Positions 1-6,442 of a stretch of DNA of 14,855 bases are shown in pieces; positions within the stretch are counted from its first letter, which is position 1, and each line of letters opens with the position of its first letter. The DNA is taken from the NCBI GenBank assembly GCA_964392725.1, contig CAYMPW010000025.1, positions 1 through 14,855 of the forward strand, in the 5' to 3' direction. The position numbers and the translations under genes are program-made. The notes beneath the pieces were generated by a model. The model searched no databases, was not told where the DNA came from, and saw nothing but the letters and a program-made list of their open reading frames with translations. Origin of the DNA: CAYMPW01 sp964392725. GTDB lineage: Archaea; Thermoplasmatota; Thermoplasmata; Methanomassiliicoccales; Methanomethylophilaceae.

Positions 1-1055
1 TGTATTCAGAAGGATACTGTTTTGATGGATGGTTTGAAAATGATAACTTGATATCAAAAGACGATAAATATAAATTTAGATTGGATCGTGATTATAATTT
101 TGTTGCAAAATTCCATTTGATTCATGATGCATCGTTTAAACTAACAATGTCGTCTACAACAGCCCCGTCCACTTTCGGAATAATTCCGATATATAATGTT
201 GAAATTTTAGAAAAAACAGTAACCATACAAGATTTGATTAAAAATCAGATAATTTTCAAAGATATTAGTGACTATTATACTAATGTTGTACATACAGTCT
301 ATGATGTATCCGCGTATAGAATAATTCAAACTATTCAATATACAGATGGTTTTGTTGATTCGCAATATCAAGATGTTGTTATAGATGGATCTAAAATTGT
401 AACATATAATTGGAGTTACCAAACCAAAGATTGGCATTCAGGCCTTACTGATTGGTTTTGGAATAATAATTCTGTTAAATGGGATTTACCCTTTTCGTTT
501 AAATGGTATTACGATTCTTTATCTGATGATATCCCTAGAAACATAAATGGAGCTAGATACTGTGTTTCAGAATATATTTCATCGGAAGATTCGGTAATAA
601 AAGGCTTGGCCAACAGCCTAAATAAGTTTTTAGACGGCCGTTCAGATTTAGAGCGTGCCAATTGTCTTTTAAAATTTGTTCAAAGTATCCCTTATGAATT
701 TGATCATGTTGGGAAGGGTCAAACAGATTATTGGAAGTACCCTGCAGAAATGCTGTATGAGAAAAAAGGAGATTGTGAGGATCATGCTATTTTATTTTCA
801 ACTTTGGCCGAAGCAATGGGGTTTGAGACTGTATTATTTTATGTATATTGTTATAACCCTGATGGTTCCTTCAATGCAGCACATATGGCTGCAGGCATAT
901 CCATTCCCGATGGTTCTGGAGCATATGAGATAATAAACGGAAAAAAATACTATTATTGTGAGGCAACTACCAGTTTAGGCCATGGGTTCCTAAATGAATA
1001 TAATATTGGTGAAAAGCCAAACGGATATAGAATTAATGACACTTATTTCTACTAA
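1..1055 (+). CDS. Transglutaminase-like cysteine protein, 5' partial
   Basis: The reading frame is open from base 3 through the left edge, so the gene begins outside the window; a TTG at 48 is only an internal candidate start. The C-terminal third resembles a transglutaminase-like domain. It has a helix with GDCEDHA (Cys about residue 243 counted from the TTG), then AAHMAAGI (His about 279), then YYYCEATT, where an acidic residue (Glu about 305) sits where the family's third catalytic residue (usually Asp) is expected. Such domains act as cysteine peptidases or transferases on proteins or peptides. The N-terminal two thirds are rich in aromatic and beta-type segments and I do not recognise them. 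The gene ends in TAA, stands on the strand opposite to the long minus-strand train and is AT-richer than it, so it probably belongs to the flanking chromosome or to another module. Substrate and location are unknown. Confidence 0.75.
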   Translation, partial: YSEGYCFDGWFENDNLISKDDKYKFRLDRDYNFVAKFHLIHDASFKLTMSSTTAPSTFGIIPIYNVEILEKTVTIQDLIKNQIIFKDISDYYTNVVHTVYDVSAYRIIQTIQYTDGFVDSQYQDVVIDGSKIVTYNWSYQTKDWHSGLTDWFWNNNSVKWDLPFSFKWYYDSLSDDIPRNINGARYCVSEYISSEDSVIKGLANSLNKFLDGRSDLERANCLLKFVQSIPYEFDHVGKGQTDYWKYPAEMLYEKKGDCEDHAILFSTLAEAMGFETVLFYVYCYNPDGSFNAAHMAAGISIPDGSGAYEIINGKKYYYCEATTSLGHGFLNEYNIGEKPNGYRINDTYFY

Positions 1056-1109
1056 TCCATTTTACATACTATTTTATCCTTAAACGTTGTTGCTAATCTA
1101 GGCGGTTGT

Positions 1110-1367
1110 ATGTCTCAAAACATTGAAATTCCGATCTTAAAAAATATCTCTATGGGATCTTCGAATGCGGACATTTTGAAATCAATAAAAAATGGAAAAT
1201 TCGATAAAAATTGTTTGTTGGACGGCCGTAACCGCGCGGGTATTAATTGTCTAAAGATCTGCGGAATGATTCGCGAGCTTCCGTCAGGATCTCGCGCGGA
1301 TCTGCGCGGGTATGAAATCACCGAATACGGAAAACAATATCTTAAAACAATAAAAATGAGGTTTTAA
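1110..1367 (+). CDS. Small winged-helix-like protein (85 aa)
   Basis: This is a short gene with ATG start and TAA stop; GGCGGT six to seven bases upstream may serve as ribosome binding site. The C-terminal half reads like the recognition helix and wing of a winged helix-turn-helix: a helix containing GINCLKICGMI, a basic turn (SGSRADLRG), then YEITEYGKQYLK, which resembles the common 'Y.LTE.G..YL' ending of archaeal HTH proteins. A role as a small DNA-binding regulator is therefore likely but not proven. It follows the transglutaminase-like gene by 54 bases on the same strand. It converges on the minus-strand train, whose extended last frame ends only two bases from its stop codon. It could be a regulator of the neighbouring element or a chromosomal gene. 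Confidence 0.6.
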   Translation: MSQNIEIPILKNISMGSSNADILKSIKNGKFDKNCLLDGRNRAGINCLKICGMIRELPSGSRADLRGYEITEYGKQYLKTIKMRF

Positions 1368-1369
1368 GC

Positions 1370-1522
1370 TTACTATGTGTACCCCAAATGTTCTTTTTTG
1401 TATTTTTCACAATCGTTCTCACGCTCCAATTTATCAATAAATTCTGTGAGAACTGATACATGATCATATACACAATCTCCAATAATTCCGGTATTTGCAT
1501 ATTTCCATAAAATTACAGACTA
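1370..1522 (-). other. In-frame extension past amber codon of the small helical gene
   Basis: After TAG at 1522-1520 the frame continues for 48 sense codons, then TAG (1375-1373) directly followed by TAA (1372-1370). The extension contains no ATG or GTG, and its only TTG is late, so it cannot easily be a separate gene. Its composition is protein-like: GIIGDCVYDHVSVLTEF, then an acidic/basic helix (DKLERENDCEKYKKEH). If amber is read as pyrrolysine, the full product would be about 105 residues with amber at positions 56 and 105. The alternative is a gene broken by a nonsense mutation. Termination at 55 residues followed by a chance open frame is also possible. Confidence 0.5.
1391..1408 (+). 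terminator. Oligo-T terminator candidate for the + strand genes
   Basis: Two T-rich tracts (TTCTTTTTTG and TATTTTTC) lie about 25 bases after the stop of the small winged-helix-like gene. Archaeal RNA polymerase can terminate on oligo-T alone, without a hairpin, so this is a plausible end for the + strand transcript. The tracts also fall inside the minus-strand frame that continues past the amber codon, where they encode Lys/Glu-rich residues, so base composition alone may explain them. Confidence 0.3.
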
Positions 1523-1687
1523 ATCACATAGATCATCACGAAGTTTTTTCAGTTCTTTTATGGCTTCTTGCATTCTTTTGTTTTTAACAAAAGTTTCATC
1601 TTCATAATATTCGGATAAAATTTCTTGTGTTTCTATCGAAGTTAGCATGCATAACAACACTCTACGGTGTCCGGGCAATGTATCCAT
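1520..1687 (-). CDS. Small helical protein (55 aa before an amber codon)
   Basis: The start is the ATG at 1687-1685, because a strong GGAGG sits 8 bases upstream, overlapping the end of the preceding gene; a longer upstream frame overlaps that gene and has no such site. The product is charged and mostly helical (ETQEILSEYYEDETFVKNK, then KELKKLRDDL) with no signal peptide or membrane segment. I do not recognise the family. The stop at 1522-1520 is TAG, the only amber terminator among the confident genes here, and the same frame stays open for 48 more codons (listed separately). It is the last gene of the minus-strand train, directly after the HExxH protein, and is probably co-transcribed with it. 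Confidence 0.7.
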   Translation of the reverse strand: MDTLPGHRRVLLCMLTSIETQEILSEYYEDETFVKNKRMQEAIKELKKLRDDLCD

Positions 1688-1688
1688 A

Positions 1689-2831
1689 TTATTTCCTCCT
1701 CGGAGAGTTCGGTTTAACCGTTCTTTTGCATCTTTCATAGAATGTTGTCTGTTTTGTTTTTGTTGGTTTTTTCGCAACATTATTTTTCGATGTTGGTTTT
1801 TTAGCAGCAGTCTTTTTTACAGCGGGTTTCTTGCTGGTTTTAGGCTTAGGTTTCTCAACTTTGTATTTTTCATCGACTTTGGCCATTGAATTTATGGCCA
1901 TTGTTCTACCAGTTCTAAGCCTTGAAATGTGGCTTTTTGCCCAATTTTCTTCAACCGATTTTATTGCAGCATCACCGGACAATGGACGGTTTGTGTTATT
2001 CGTAAAAAGCTTACGATCTTCGGCAGCCATTTTCAGGGCTTCCTTGCTGGTTGGAGACCTCAACCTACCCGTCTTTGCATCTTTAACCGGAACATCCCAA
2101 TAATAACCTGAACCCTGATATGTTCCTTTGGATCTTGCAGCGGATTCCGCTACGGTGCATGATTCTTCTACGTTGTGTTGTTCTTTATCCGATAATTTTT
2201 CTAATTTCGGATTGTCGATTGCGGATGCGGCTATACCTTTACGGGATCTGTCCAATTTTCTCAAACAGTGTACGATCTCATGCACAATTACACCGTTCTT
2301 CATTCCTTTTCTTCTGTCATACGCTACATATGAATTTCTATCGGTATGTCCAAGGCTCCCGAGCGGTTCGGGTCTACATACTACCTCTATGGATCCTTTG
2401 TCGGTTATCTTTTCAAGATCGTCTGTTGAGAATGATTCATCAATTAGGCCGCGCACTTTCTTTTCTTCTGTAGGGGTTCCGAAAACTCTTATTTTTTGGT
2501 GTATCTCTTTTTTCTTACCGGTTCTAGATCCGATATTTTTCTGCGGTGTTCCTTTTACATCAATGTTGTCAATATCTACATTATCAATATCATTCAACCA
2601 TACAGCAGCCTGCCTAGGTGTTACCTTGGCTGGATACTGTTTTGTGGCTTCTGCATTGTAATCGTTGTAGGCGTGCCCTACAAGGTATGATTGACGCACT
2701 AACCAATCCTGCGGCACATATCCATCAGAATTAACCGGAACCTTTGCGCTGGTGCCGTCTGGAAGATTAACATGTACCCTCTCAATTTCCGCCTGCTTCT
2801 TCGCGATCCTATGCCTTCTTGTTTTAACCAT
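1689..2831 (-). CDS. HExxH zinc-peptidase-like protein with lysine-rich tail (380 aa)
   Basis: The ATG at 2831 is chosen because AGGTGATC, which contains the TGA stop of the preceding gene, lies just upstream; a TTG at 2903 would extend it by 24 residues but lacks a binding site. The central part carries VIVHEIVHCL (HExxH at about residues 184-188), the two-histidine zinc site of metallopeptidases. Candidate third ligands are the glutamates in VEESCTVAES about 35-45 residues later. The N-terminus is basic (KTRRHRIAKKQAE). The last 55 residues form a Lys/Pro/Thr-rich tail (KKPAVKKTAAKKPTSK), as in histone-H1-like or other nucleic-acid-binding tails. No signal peptide or membrane helix is seen, so it is probably cytoplasmic or inside a particle. 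Substrate unknown; virion maturation or modification of a DNA-bound target are guesses from context. Confidence 0.75.
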   Translation of the reverse strand: MVKTRRHRIAKKQAEIERVHVNLPDGTSAKVPVNSDGYVPQDWLVRQSYLVGHAYNDYNAEATKQYPAKVTPRQAAVWLNDIDNVDIDNIDVKGTPQKNIGSRTGKKKEIHQKIRVFGTPTEEKKVRGLIDESFSTDDLEKITDKGSIEVVCRPEPLGSLGHTDRNSYVAYDRRKGMKNGVIVHEIVHCLRKLDRSRKGIAASAIDNPKLEKLSDKEQHNVEESCTVAESAARSKGTYQGSGYYWDVPVKDAKTGRLRSPTSKEALKMAAEDRKLFTNNTNRPLSGDAAIKSVEENWAKSHISRLRTGRTMAINSMAKVDEKYKVEKPKPKTSKKPAVKKTAAKKPTSKNNVAKKPTKTKQTTFYERCKRTVKPNSPRRK

Positions 2832-2835
2832 ACGA

Positions 2836-3078
2836 TCACCTGCGGGTTTTGTTTGTAGATCTGTTTTTTGGTCTGTCGATTTCTGCGGGTCTTTCTTTTT
2901 CAAAAAATACGATCTTCATCCCCGTGCCGCCGTTAGCTTTTTTTATTGCCGCCTTCGCCTCTTTCTGTTTAATTTCGGCGCGTTCCTTTTCGAGGCGTAT
3001 CTGTTGCCTTTCCGCCTTCGCCTCTTTCATCTTGGTCTTAGCTTCTTCCCTTCTTGCATTTCTCTTCCATAATGACAT
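2836..3078 (-). CDS. Short charged coiled-coil protein (80 aa)
   Basis: The start at 3078 is preceded by GGAAGTGATAAA, a good ribosome binding site. Residues 7-50 are one long, highly charged helix with heptad-like Ala/Lys/Glu spacing (REEAKTKMKEAKAERQQ, then EKERAEIKQKEAKAA), so a coiled coil is likely. A Gly-rich break (NGGTGM) follows and then a basic tail. Its TGA stop lies inside the ribosome binding site of the HExxH gene, so the two are probably translationally coupled. I do not recognise a family; a scaffold or nucleic-acid-binding role would fit the composition but is not shown. Confidence 0.65.
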   Translation of the reverse strand: MSLWKRNARREEAKTKMKEAKAERQQIRLEKERAEIKQKEAKAAIKKANGGTGMKIVFFEKERPAEIDRPKNRSTNKTRR

Positions 3079-3090
3079 TTTATCACTTCC

Positions 3091-3294
3091 TCATTTCTTA
3101 CGGTTTTTTACAACATCTGCCGGTGTTGTCGATTTCTGCGGGCTTTTCTTCTTCTTCACCTTCAATGGTGCGCTACATTTCTTCTTCTCCGAACACTCGG
3201 CTTTTTTCGTCGTCTGCTGTACACGTTTACCCCTACCTTTTTGTGCATCTTGGGGGGGCGTTTCCGTCCGTCTTTTTTTGAATGCATCAAACAT
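3091..3294 (-). CDS. Lysine-rich basic peptide (67 aa)
   Basis: The start is taken as the ATG at 3294, which overlaps the last 8 bases of the ATPase gene and has GAGGGTGA five bases upstream; GTG/ATG codons at 3312/3309 are weaker alternatives. Over a third of the residues are Lys or Arg, mostly in runs (KKRR, EKKKCS, KVKKKKSPQKST). The peptide is likely disordered and nucleic-acid binding, for example as a DNA-condensing protein; this is composition-based inference. Two cysteines (AECSEKKKC) are spaced as a possible metal or disulfide pair. Its stop is 13 bases before the coiled-coil gene. Confidence 0.6.
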   Translation of the reverse strand: MFDAFKKRRTETPPQDAQKGRGKRVQQTTKKAECSEKKKCSAPLKVKKKKSPQKSTTPADVVKNRKK

Positions 3295-4405
3295 ATCCTT
3301 CACCCTCATCACTAGGAGACGAGATCGGCAAAATTTCCCCTTCCTCCTTTAAAATAGGTTTTATATATACCGCGTCCGCGTCCGAGTTCGTCTTTCGTCC
3401 TCCTTTCAGTTCCATATATTTTTTAAACCTCGATTCAAGCGTTGTTTTTACCTCACCTTCTATATCTGCGATATTTTTCCAGGTTATCCCCTGGTTGCGC
3501 ATGCGTTCAATTCTTGCGCATTGTTCTTTGATTTTGAATAAAATTGCGTTTTCTTTTTCTTCCGCGCCTTGATTTTCCCAAATTCTAAAGTAAGCCTCAA
3601 TCTTTTCTGGAAGTTGATGCGATAAACCGCCCGATGTTGCATAGATAAAACTGCTGAAATCGAAGGGTTCCAACACACAATTAGTACCAACTTCAAACGA
3701 TGCGGTACTTTTTGTGTCGTACCCTATGCTTCCGGGCTTTACACCAGGGCCGTAAATCCCTTTTGTCCATGAGGTCGGCGCGATGTATATAGGCAGTTTT
3801 CCGCTTTCCGGACCGGTAATAAAATATGATATGCTGCGAGGATCTATGCCCGGAGGAACCTCTCTTCTTGAGGTCTTTTTATCCTTAATTATCTGACAAC
3901 TGCAATATCCGCTTTTGCTTTCACCCGTGGGGAAACTACGTACTCTGGGAGTTAAATTGTTGATTGCCGGTGTTAAAAACATGTTGCAGACATCGAATTT
4001 ACGCGAGTTTCCGAGATATTTTGTTAAAGCCAAATTTTCCTTGGATCCGTTCAGATCCGCGAGCATAAAGTTTTGAGCTTCGTCTAAAATCCAAAGGATT
4101 GTAACGTTTCCGGAACCGTATTCCTTGAGGATACTGCCAATGCGCTGCATTGTGCCGCTTAATGTATCTTCATGGTACACATTATTGGGGTATTCCTCTA
4201 TGGGCATGTTTCCGCCGCCGATTACCTTTCCAAATATCACATTGGTAATTACGGCCACATTCTCATGGCCATACAAGCCATCCATCGTATTTTGTGCGAG
4301 AGATATTGCCGTAGATGTTTTTCCTTCTCCTCTTTCTCCGCCAAATACGAGGGTTTTGCCTGGCCGAAGCAGATCGCCTATAAACTCTTCAACTTCTCCG
4401 ATCAT
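3287..4405 (-). CDS. Zot-like / FtsK-HerA-type P-loop ATPase (372 aa)
   Basis: This is an NTP-hydrolysing motor. Walker A is GGERGEGKTS at about residues 22-31, and Walker B is TILWILDEAQ at about 102-111, with Asp-Glu as the expected catalytic pair. The order and texture of segments resemble the Zot/pI assembly ATPases of filamentous viruses and the wider FtsK-HerA superfamily: an early VITN segment (53-56), DEAQ, then a block (KYLGNSRKFDVCNMFLTP, about 129-146) like the 'hR..g.di...tQ' sensor region. No membrane helix is seen, unlike typical Zot, so it may dock on the small membrane proteins encoded upstream. Residues 180-260 are Gly/Pro-rich and the C-terminus is charged and helical. The start codon shares its A with the stop of the preceding gene (TAATG). 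Packaging or extrusion of DNA or protein is the likely job; family assignment is moderate. Confidence 0.7.
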   Translation of the reverse strand: MIGEVEEFIGDLLRPGKTLVFGGERGEGKTSTAISLAQNTMDGLYGHENVAVITNVIFGKVIGGGNMPIEEYPNNVYHEDTLSGTMQRIGSILKEYGSGNVTILWILDEAQNFMLADLNGSKENLALTKYLGNSRKFDVCNMFLTPAINNLTPRVRSFPTGESKSGYCSCQIIKDKKTSRREVPPGIDPRSISYFITGPESGKLPIYIAPTSWTKGIYGPGVKPGSIGYDTKSTASFEVGTNCVLEPFDFSSFIYATSGGLSHQLPEKIEAYFRIWENQGAEEKENAILFKIKEQCARIERMRNQGITWKNIADIEGEVKTTLESRFKKYMELKGGRKTNSDADAVYIKPILKEEGEILPISSPSDEGEGYV

Positions 4406-4731
4406 TAACTCAACCCCATAATCTTAGGCGTTTTGTGCCCAATAAGTCCAGCATCGCGCATCACCAATTCATACAACACCATCCACGATCTAAACTCATC
4501 GAATTGTAATAATTCGTAGATGTTATCGGGCATCGGGTTCGCTTTTTGTTGAGCGATATAACTATCCATGTTCCACAGCGACATGTTCGGAAGGGCCGAG
4601 GATAAGTCTATTTCGAAGGTTTTGAGATACGCAACACGCGTATCCATGGCCTTCAGGTGTTCCTGCAGCTCCGAATAACCTTCGTTTATGCGAACAACTG
4701 TGTTGAGGTAAATATTGGTGAAATCAGCCAA
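4405..4731 (-). CDS. Small soluble protein of unknown function (108 aa)
   Basis: The start is probably the TTG at 4731, six bases after a perfect GGTGATC, overlapping the last 8 bases of the preceding gene. An ATG at 4776 would give 123 residues but has no binding site and overlaps far more. The product is helical, with an N-terminal amphipathic stretch (NIYLNTVVRINEGYSELQEHL) and a hydrophobic block FDEFRSWMVLYELVMRDAG near the end. There is no signal peptide or clear membrane span. I do not recognise the family. Its position between a membrane protein and the ATPase suggests a partner or adaptor of the motor, which is inference. Confidence 0.65.
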   Translation of the reverse strand: MADFTNIYLNTVVRINEGYSELQEHLKAMDTRVAYLKTFEIDLSSALPNMSLWNMDSYIAQQKANPMPDNIYELLQFDEFRSWMVLYELVMRDAGLIGHKTPKIMGLS

Positions 4732-5125
4732 GAAGATCACCGTACCTAGCAACGGCCATTTTGTACACCTCTCCATCTACAATTGAGGTCATTGCGCATT
4801 TTTCCCCGATACCTATCAATGCGCCTCTGTGGCGGGCGTTATCCACCCAGGAATCAAGCAGATCGCGTGCGAGAATATCACAAACAAGCTGCCTTAATTT
4901 TGTCAGCCCTTCATCTTCGTAATCTTCTTCTGAATATACGATCTCCGGACATTCTTCGATATAGGATAATGCTGCATCGAGGTCAAGCAATCCCATATAT
5001 TTTGCAATGCGCGCGTCCAAGACATCGCCTATTTTCTCCGCATTTTCCACAGCTAAAACCGTCTCAATATGCGCGGATCCGTACAACGCCCCAAGCATCG
5101 AACCATCATCAGGAATTGTATTCAT
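4724..5125 (-). CDS. Acidic helical protein of unknown function (133 aa)
   Basis: The start is the ATG at 5125, with GAGGGAG seven bases upstream; a TTG at 5155 is less likely. The gene overlaps the end of the 301-residue membrane protein gene by 17 bases. The product is acidic (YIEECPEIVYSEEDYEDEG) and helical, with no membrane span or signal. Two Cys sit near its middle and one near the end. It does not match a family I know. Its size loosely recalls DGR accessory proteins (Avd, about 120-130 residues), but Avd is basic and normally sits beside TR and RT, so I do not assign it. Confidence 0.65.
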   Translation of the reverse strand: MNTIPDDGSMLGALYGSAHIETVLAVENAEKIGDVLDARIAKYMGLLDLDAALSYIEECPEIVYSEEDYEDEGLTKLRQLVCDILARDLLDSWVDNARHRGALIGIGEKCAMTSIVDGEVYKMAVARYGDLLG

Positions 5126-6014
5126 GGTTGTACTCCCTCTGCTGATCTTTGTCAAAACGTTCTTTGGCTTTTCTTATACGATCTATAATATCATCATGCG
5201 CGCCTGGCGCGTCTGTCGATAACGATACAAGACCACTTATCAGATCTGCGGCCGCTTCGAATTTTTGCGACAGATTGAGGATCTCCAAACGTGCAGCGCG
5301 TTCTTCCGCTTCTACGCACTCCTCTATGGCTTTTTTGTACACATCGTATGATGTCCAGAACGTGTGGTAATCATCCGTAACGGTTTGAGAAAAACGGATA
5401 ATGTGCTTGGTTACTTCGAAATGGAACAAATACCTAGGGGTGCGCGTGATGTTGCCAAATTCATCTTTGGTTTTGTATGATCCGAATCTGCAAGCCGGAA
5501 CCGTCTCTTTTTCGGTGTAGTGTAAACTAGCGGGCACAACATCCATCTGACGCAATTTCAAGAGTCCATCTGTTGCTATCATGCTGCGGGTTCTGGAGAT
5601 CTCGTGCACGGGCATATCGCATGGGTGCCTTATACCCATAAAAGACATGACAATAGCTATGAACCTCTGGGGCATAATGTACATTCTATCTCCGTGAGCG
5701 TAGTAAACCACCGGGCCGATGTTCTGCGAGCATGGGCCTTCTGTCGGAAGATCCATGTAGCGCACATCACCCGGGCGGCACATAATGTGGCCAATTAATA
5801 ACCCTACATCGAACCCAATGAATGCAGTTGCGATAACATTAGGATCTAATATATTCGCAAGAGGCATAAATGCAATACCTTCCAAGACCAGACATCCAAT
5901 AAAAATAGGATCGCGCAATGGAATTATGCAATGTGTTTTTGTCCGAACCGCATAGCCTACCGGAACGGAAACCAGGGATATTATAAGGCCAATCATCACA
6001 GATAGAATGTCCAT
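5109..6014 (-). CDS. Membrane protein with cytoplasmic coiled-coil domain (301 aa)
   Basis: The N-terminus holds two or three membrane helices (about residues 3-22, 36-54 and 58-78). A soluble domain follows, with motifs I do not recognise (CRPGDVRYMDLPTEGP, FGNITRTPRYLFHFEV), then a charged C-terminal helical region (about 230-298) likely to form a coiled coil. GGGTGG before the ATG at 6014 overlaps the end of the preceding gene, so translation is probably coupled. Placed between two tiny membrane proteins and the soluble proteins leading to the ATPase, it could anchor the motor to the membrane, much as inner-membrane components of secretion or virus-assembly systems do. That role is inferred from order and topology only. 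Confidence 0.7.
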   Translation of the reverse strand: MDILSVMIGLIISLVSVPVGYAVRTKTHCIIPLRDPIFIGCLVLEGIAFMPLANILDPNVIATAFIGFDVGLLIGHIMCRPGDVRYMDLPTEGPCSQNIGPVVYYAHGDRMYIMPQRFIAIVMSFMGIRHPCDMPVHEISRTRSMIATDGLLKLRQMDVVPASLHYTEKETVPACRFGSYKTKDEFGNITRTPRYLFHFEVTKHIIRFSQTVTDDYHTFWTSYDVYKKAIEECVEAEERAARLEILNLSQKFEAAADLISGLVSLSTDAPGAHDDIIDRIRKAKERFDKDQQREYNHEYNS

Positions 6015-6015
6015 T

Positions 6016-6246
6016 TTACCACCCTAAGATAAAGGTTACAACGCACATTAAGGCCAGTATTCCCGACTTCACAACATTGCGCTGCCATCCGTTATATATC
6101 AATGCAATAATTAGGCCGATCTGCATCAGCATCGGGCCCCATTCCATCAACCACGCCCACAGATCGAACCCTGCTTCAGCTGTTGCATCGGTTGCTACAT
6201 CAGTAGCCACGGTTAATGCGTCTGTGGCCGTCTTAAACAAAGACAT
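6016..6246 (-). CDS. Small double-helix membrane protein (76 aa)
   Basis: A Thr/Ala-rich amphipathic N-terminus (KTATDALTVATDVATDATAE) is followed by an aromatic segment (FDLWAWLMEWG) and two membrane helices (about 38-53 and 58-76), the second ending at the C-terminus. The start overlaps the end of the preceding small membrane gene by 14 bases; GGGAGG lies about 11 bases upstream. Size, topology and tandem placement resemble coat or minor structural membrane proteins of filamentous or enveloped viruses, but the same features occur in holin-like or pilus-base proteins. No family is recognised. Confidence 0.65.
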   Translation of the reverse strand: MSLFKTATDALTVATDVATDATAEAGFDLWAWLMEWGPMLMQIGLIIALIYNGWQRNVVKSGILALMCVVTFILGW

Positions 6247-6442
6247 CGTCTATCGCGCCTCCCATTGCAACGAATACGATCGAGAGTATGATAACCACGA
6301 TGGCCAAGACTGGGTGTGCTGTTATGAGGTTAAGCAATGTGCCGGCCACATTCATAATAATACCAATGCGGCCCAACAACAATGCTACCACCGCAATTAT
6401 TGCGATGGCCAAGATAATGTAACCCAACGTCATTATGTCCAT
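6233..6442 (-). CDS. Small double-helix membrane protein (69 aa)
   Basis: The ATG at 6442 has an ideal GGAGGTT four bases upstream. Two hydrophobic helices, about residues 4-28 (GYIILAIAIIAVVALLLG) and 44-62 (PVLAIVVIILSIVFVAMGG), are joined by a short amphipathic linker; little lies outside the membrane. The gene overlaps its neighbours on both sides by 10-14 bases, so it is made together with the 616-residue protein upstream and the 76-residue protein downstream. A structural role in a membrane-embedded assembly (coat-like subunit) is plausible but unproven. Confidence 0.65.
   Translation of the reverse strand: MDIMTLGYIILAIAIIAVVALLLGRIGIIMNVAGTLLNLITAHPVLAIVVIILSIVFVAMGGAIDDVFV

Noticed and set aside
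1688..1780. Longer upstream start of the 55-residue gene
   Set aside because: It would overlap the end of the HExxH gene by about 90 bases in another frame, whereas GGAGG sits correctly before the ATG at 1687.
2832..2903. 24-residue N-terminal extension of the HExxH protein from a TTG
   Set aside because: No binding site precedes the TTG, it overlaps the coiled-coil gene throughout, and the ATG at 2831 has AGGTGATC in the right place. Kept as an open question because of the repeated PQKST segment.
4724..5125. Possible Avd accessory protein of the DGR
   Set aside because: Similar length, but acidic composition, different position (7 kb from TR) and no recognisable Avd pattern.
5195..5215. 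GCGCGCCTGG, as in the GC-rich run of TR/VR, inside the 301-residue membrane protein gene
   Set aside because: It is on the + strand, opposite to the TR/VR coding sense, and no flanking TR similarity surrounds it. A second VR is not supported; the match is a short GC-palindromic coincidence.
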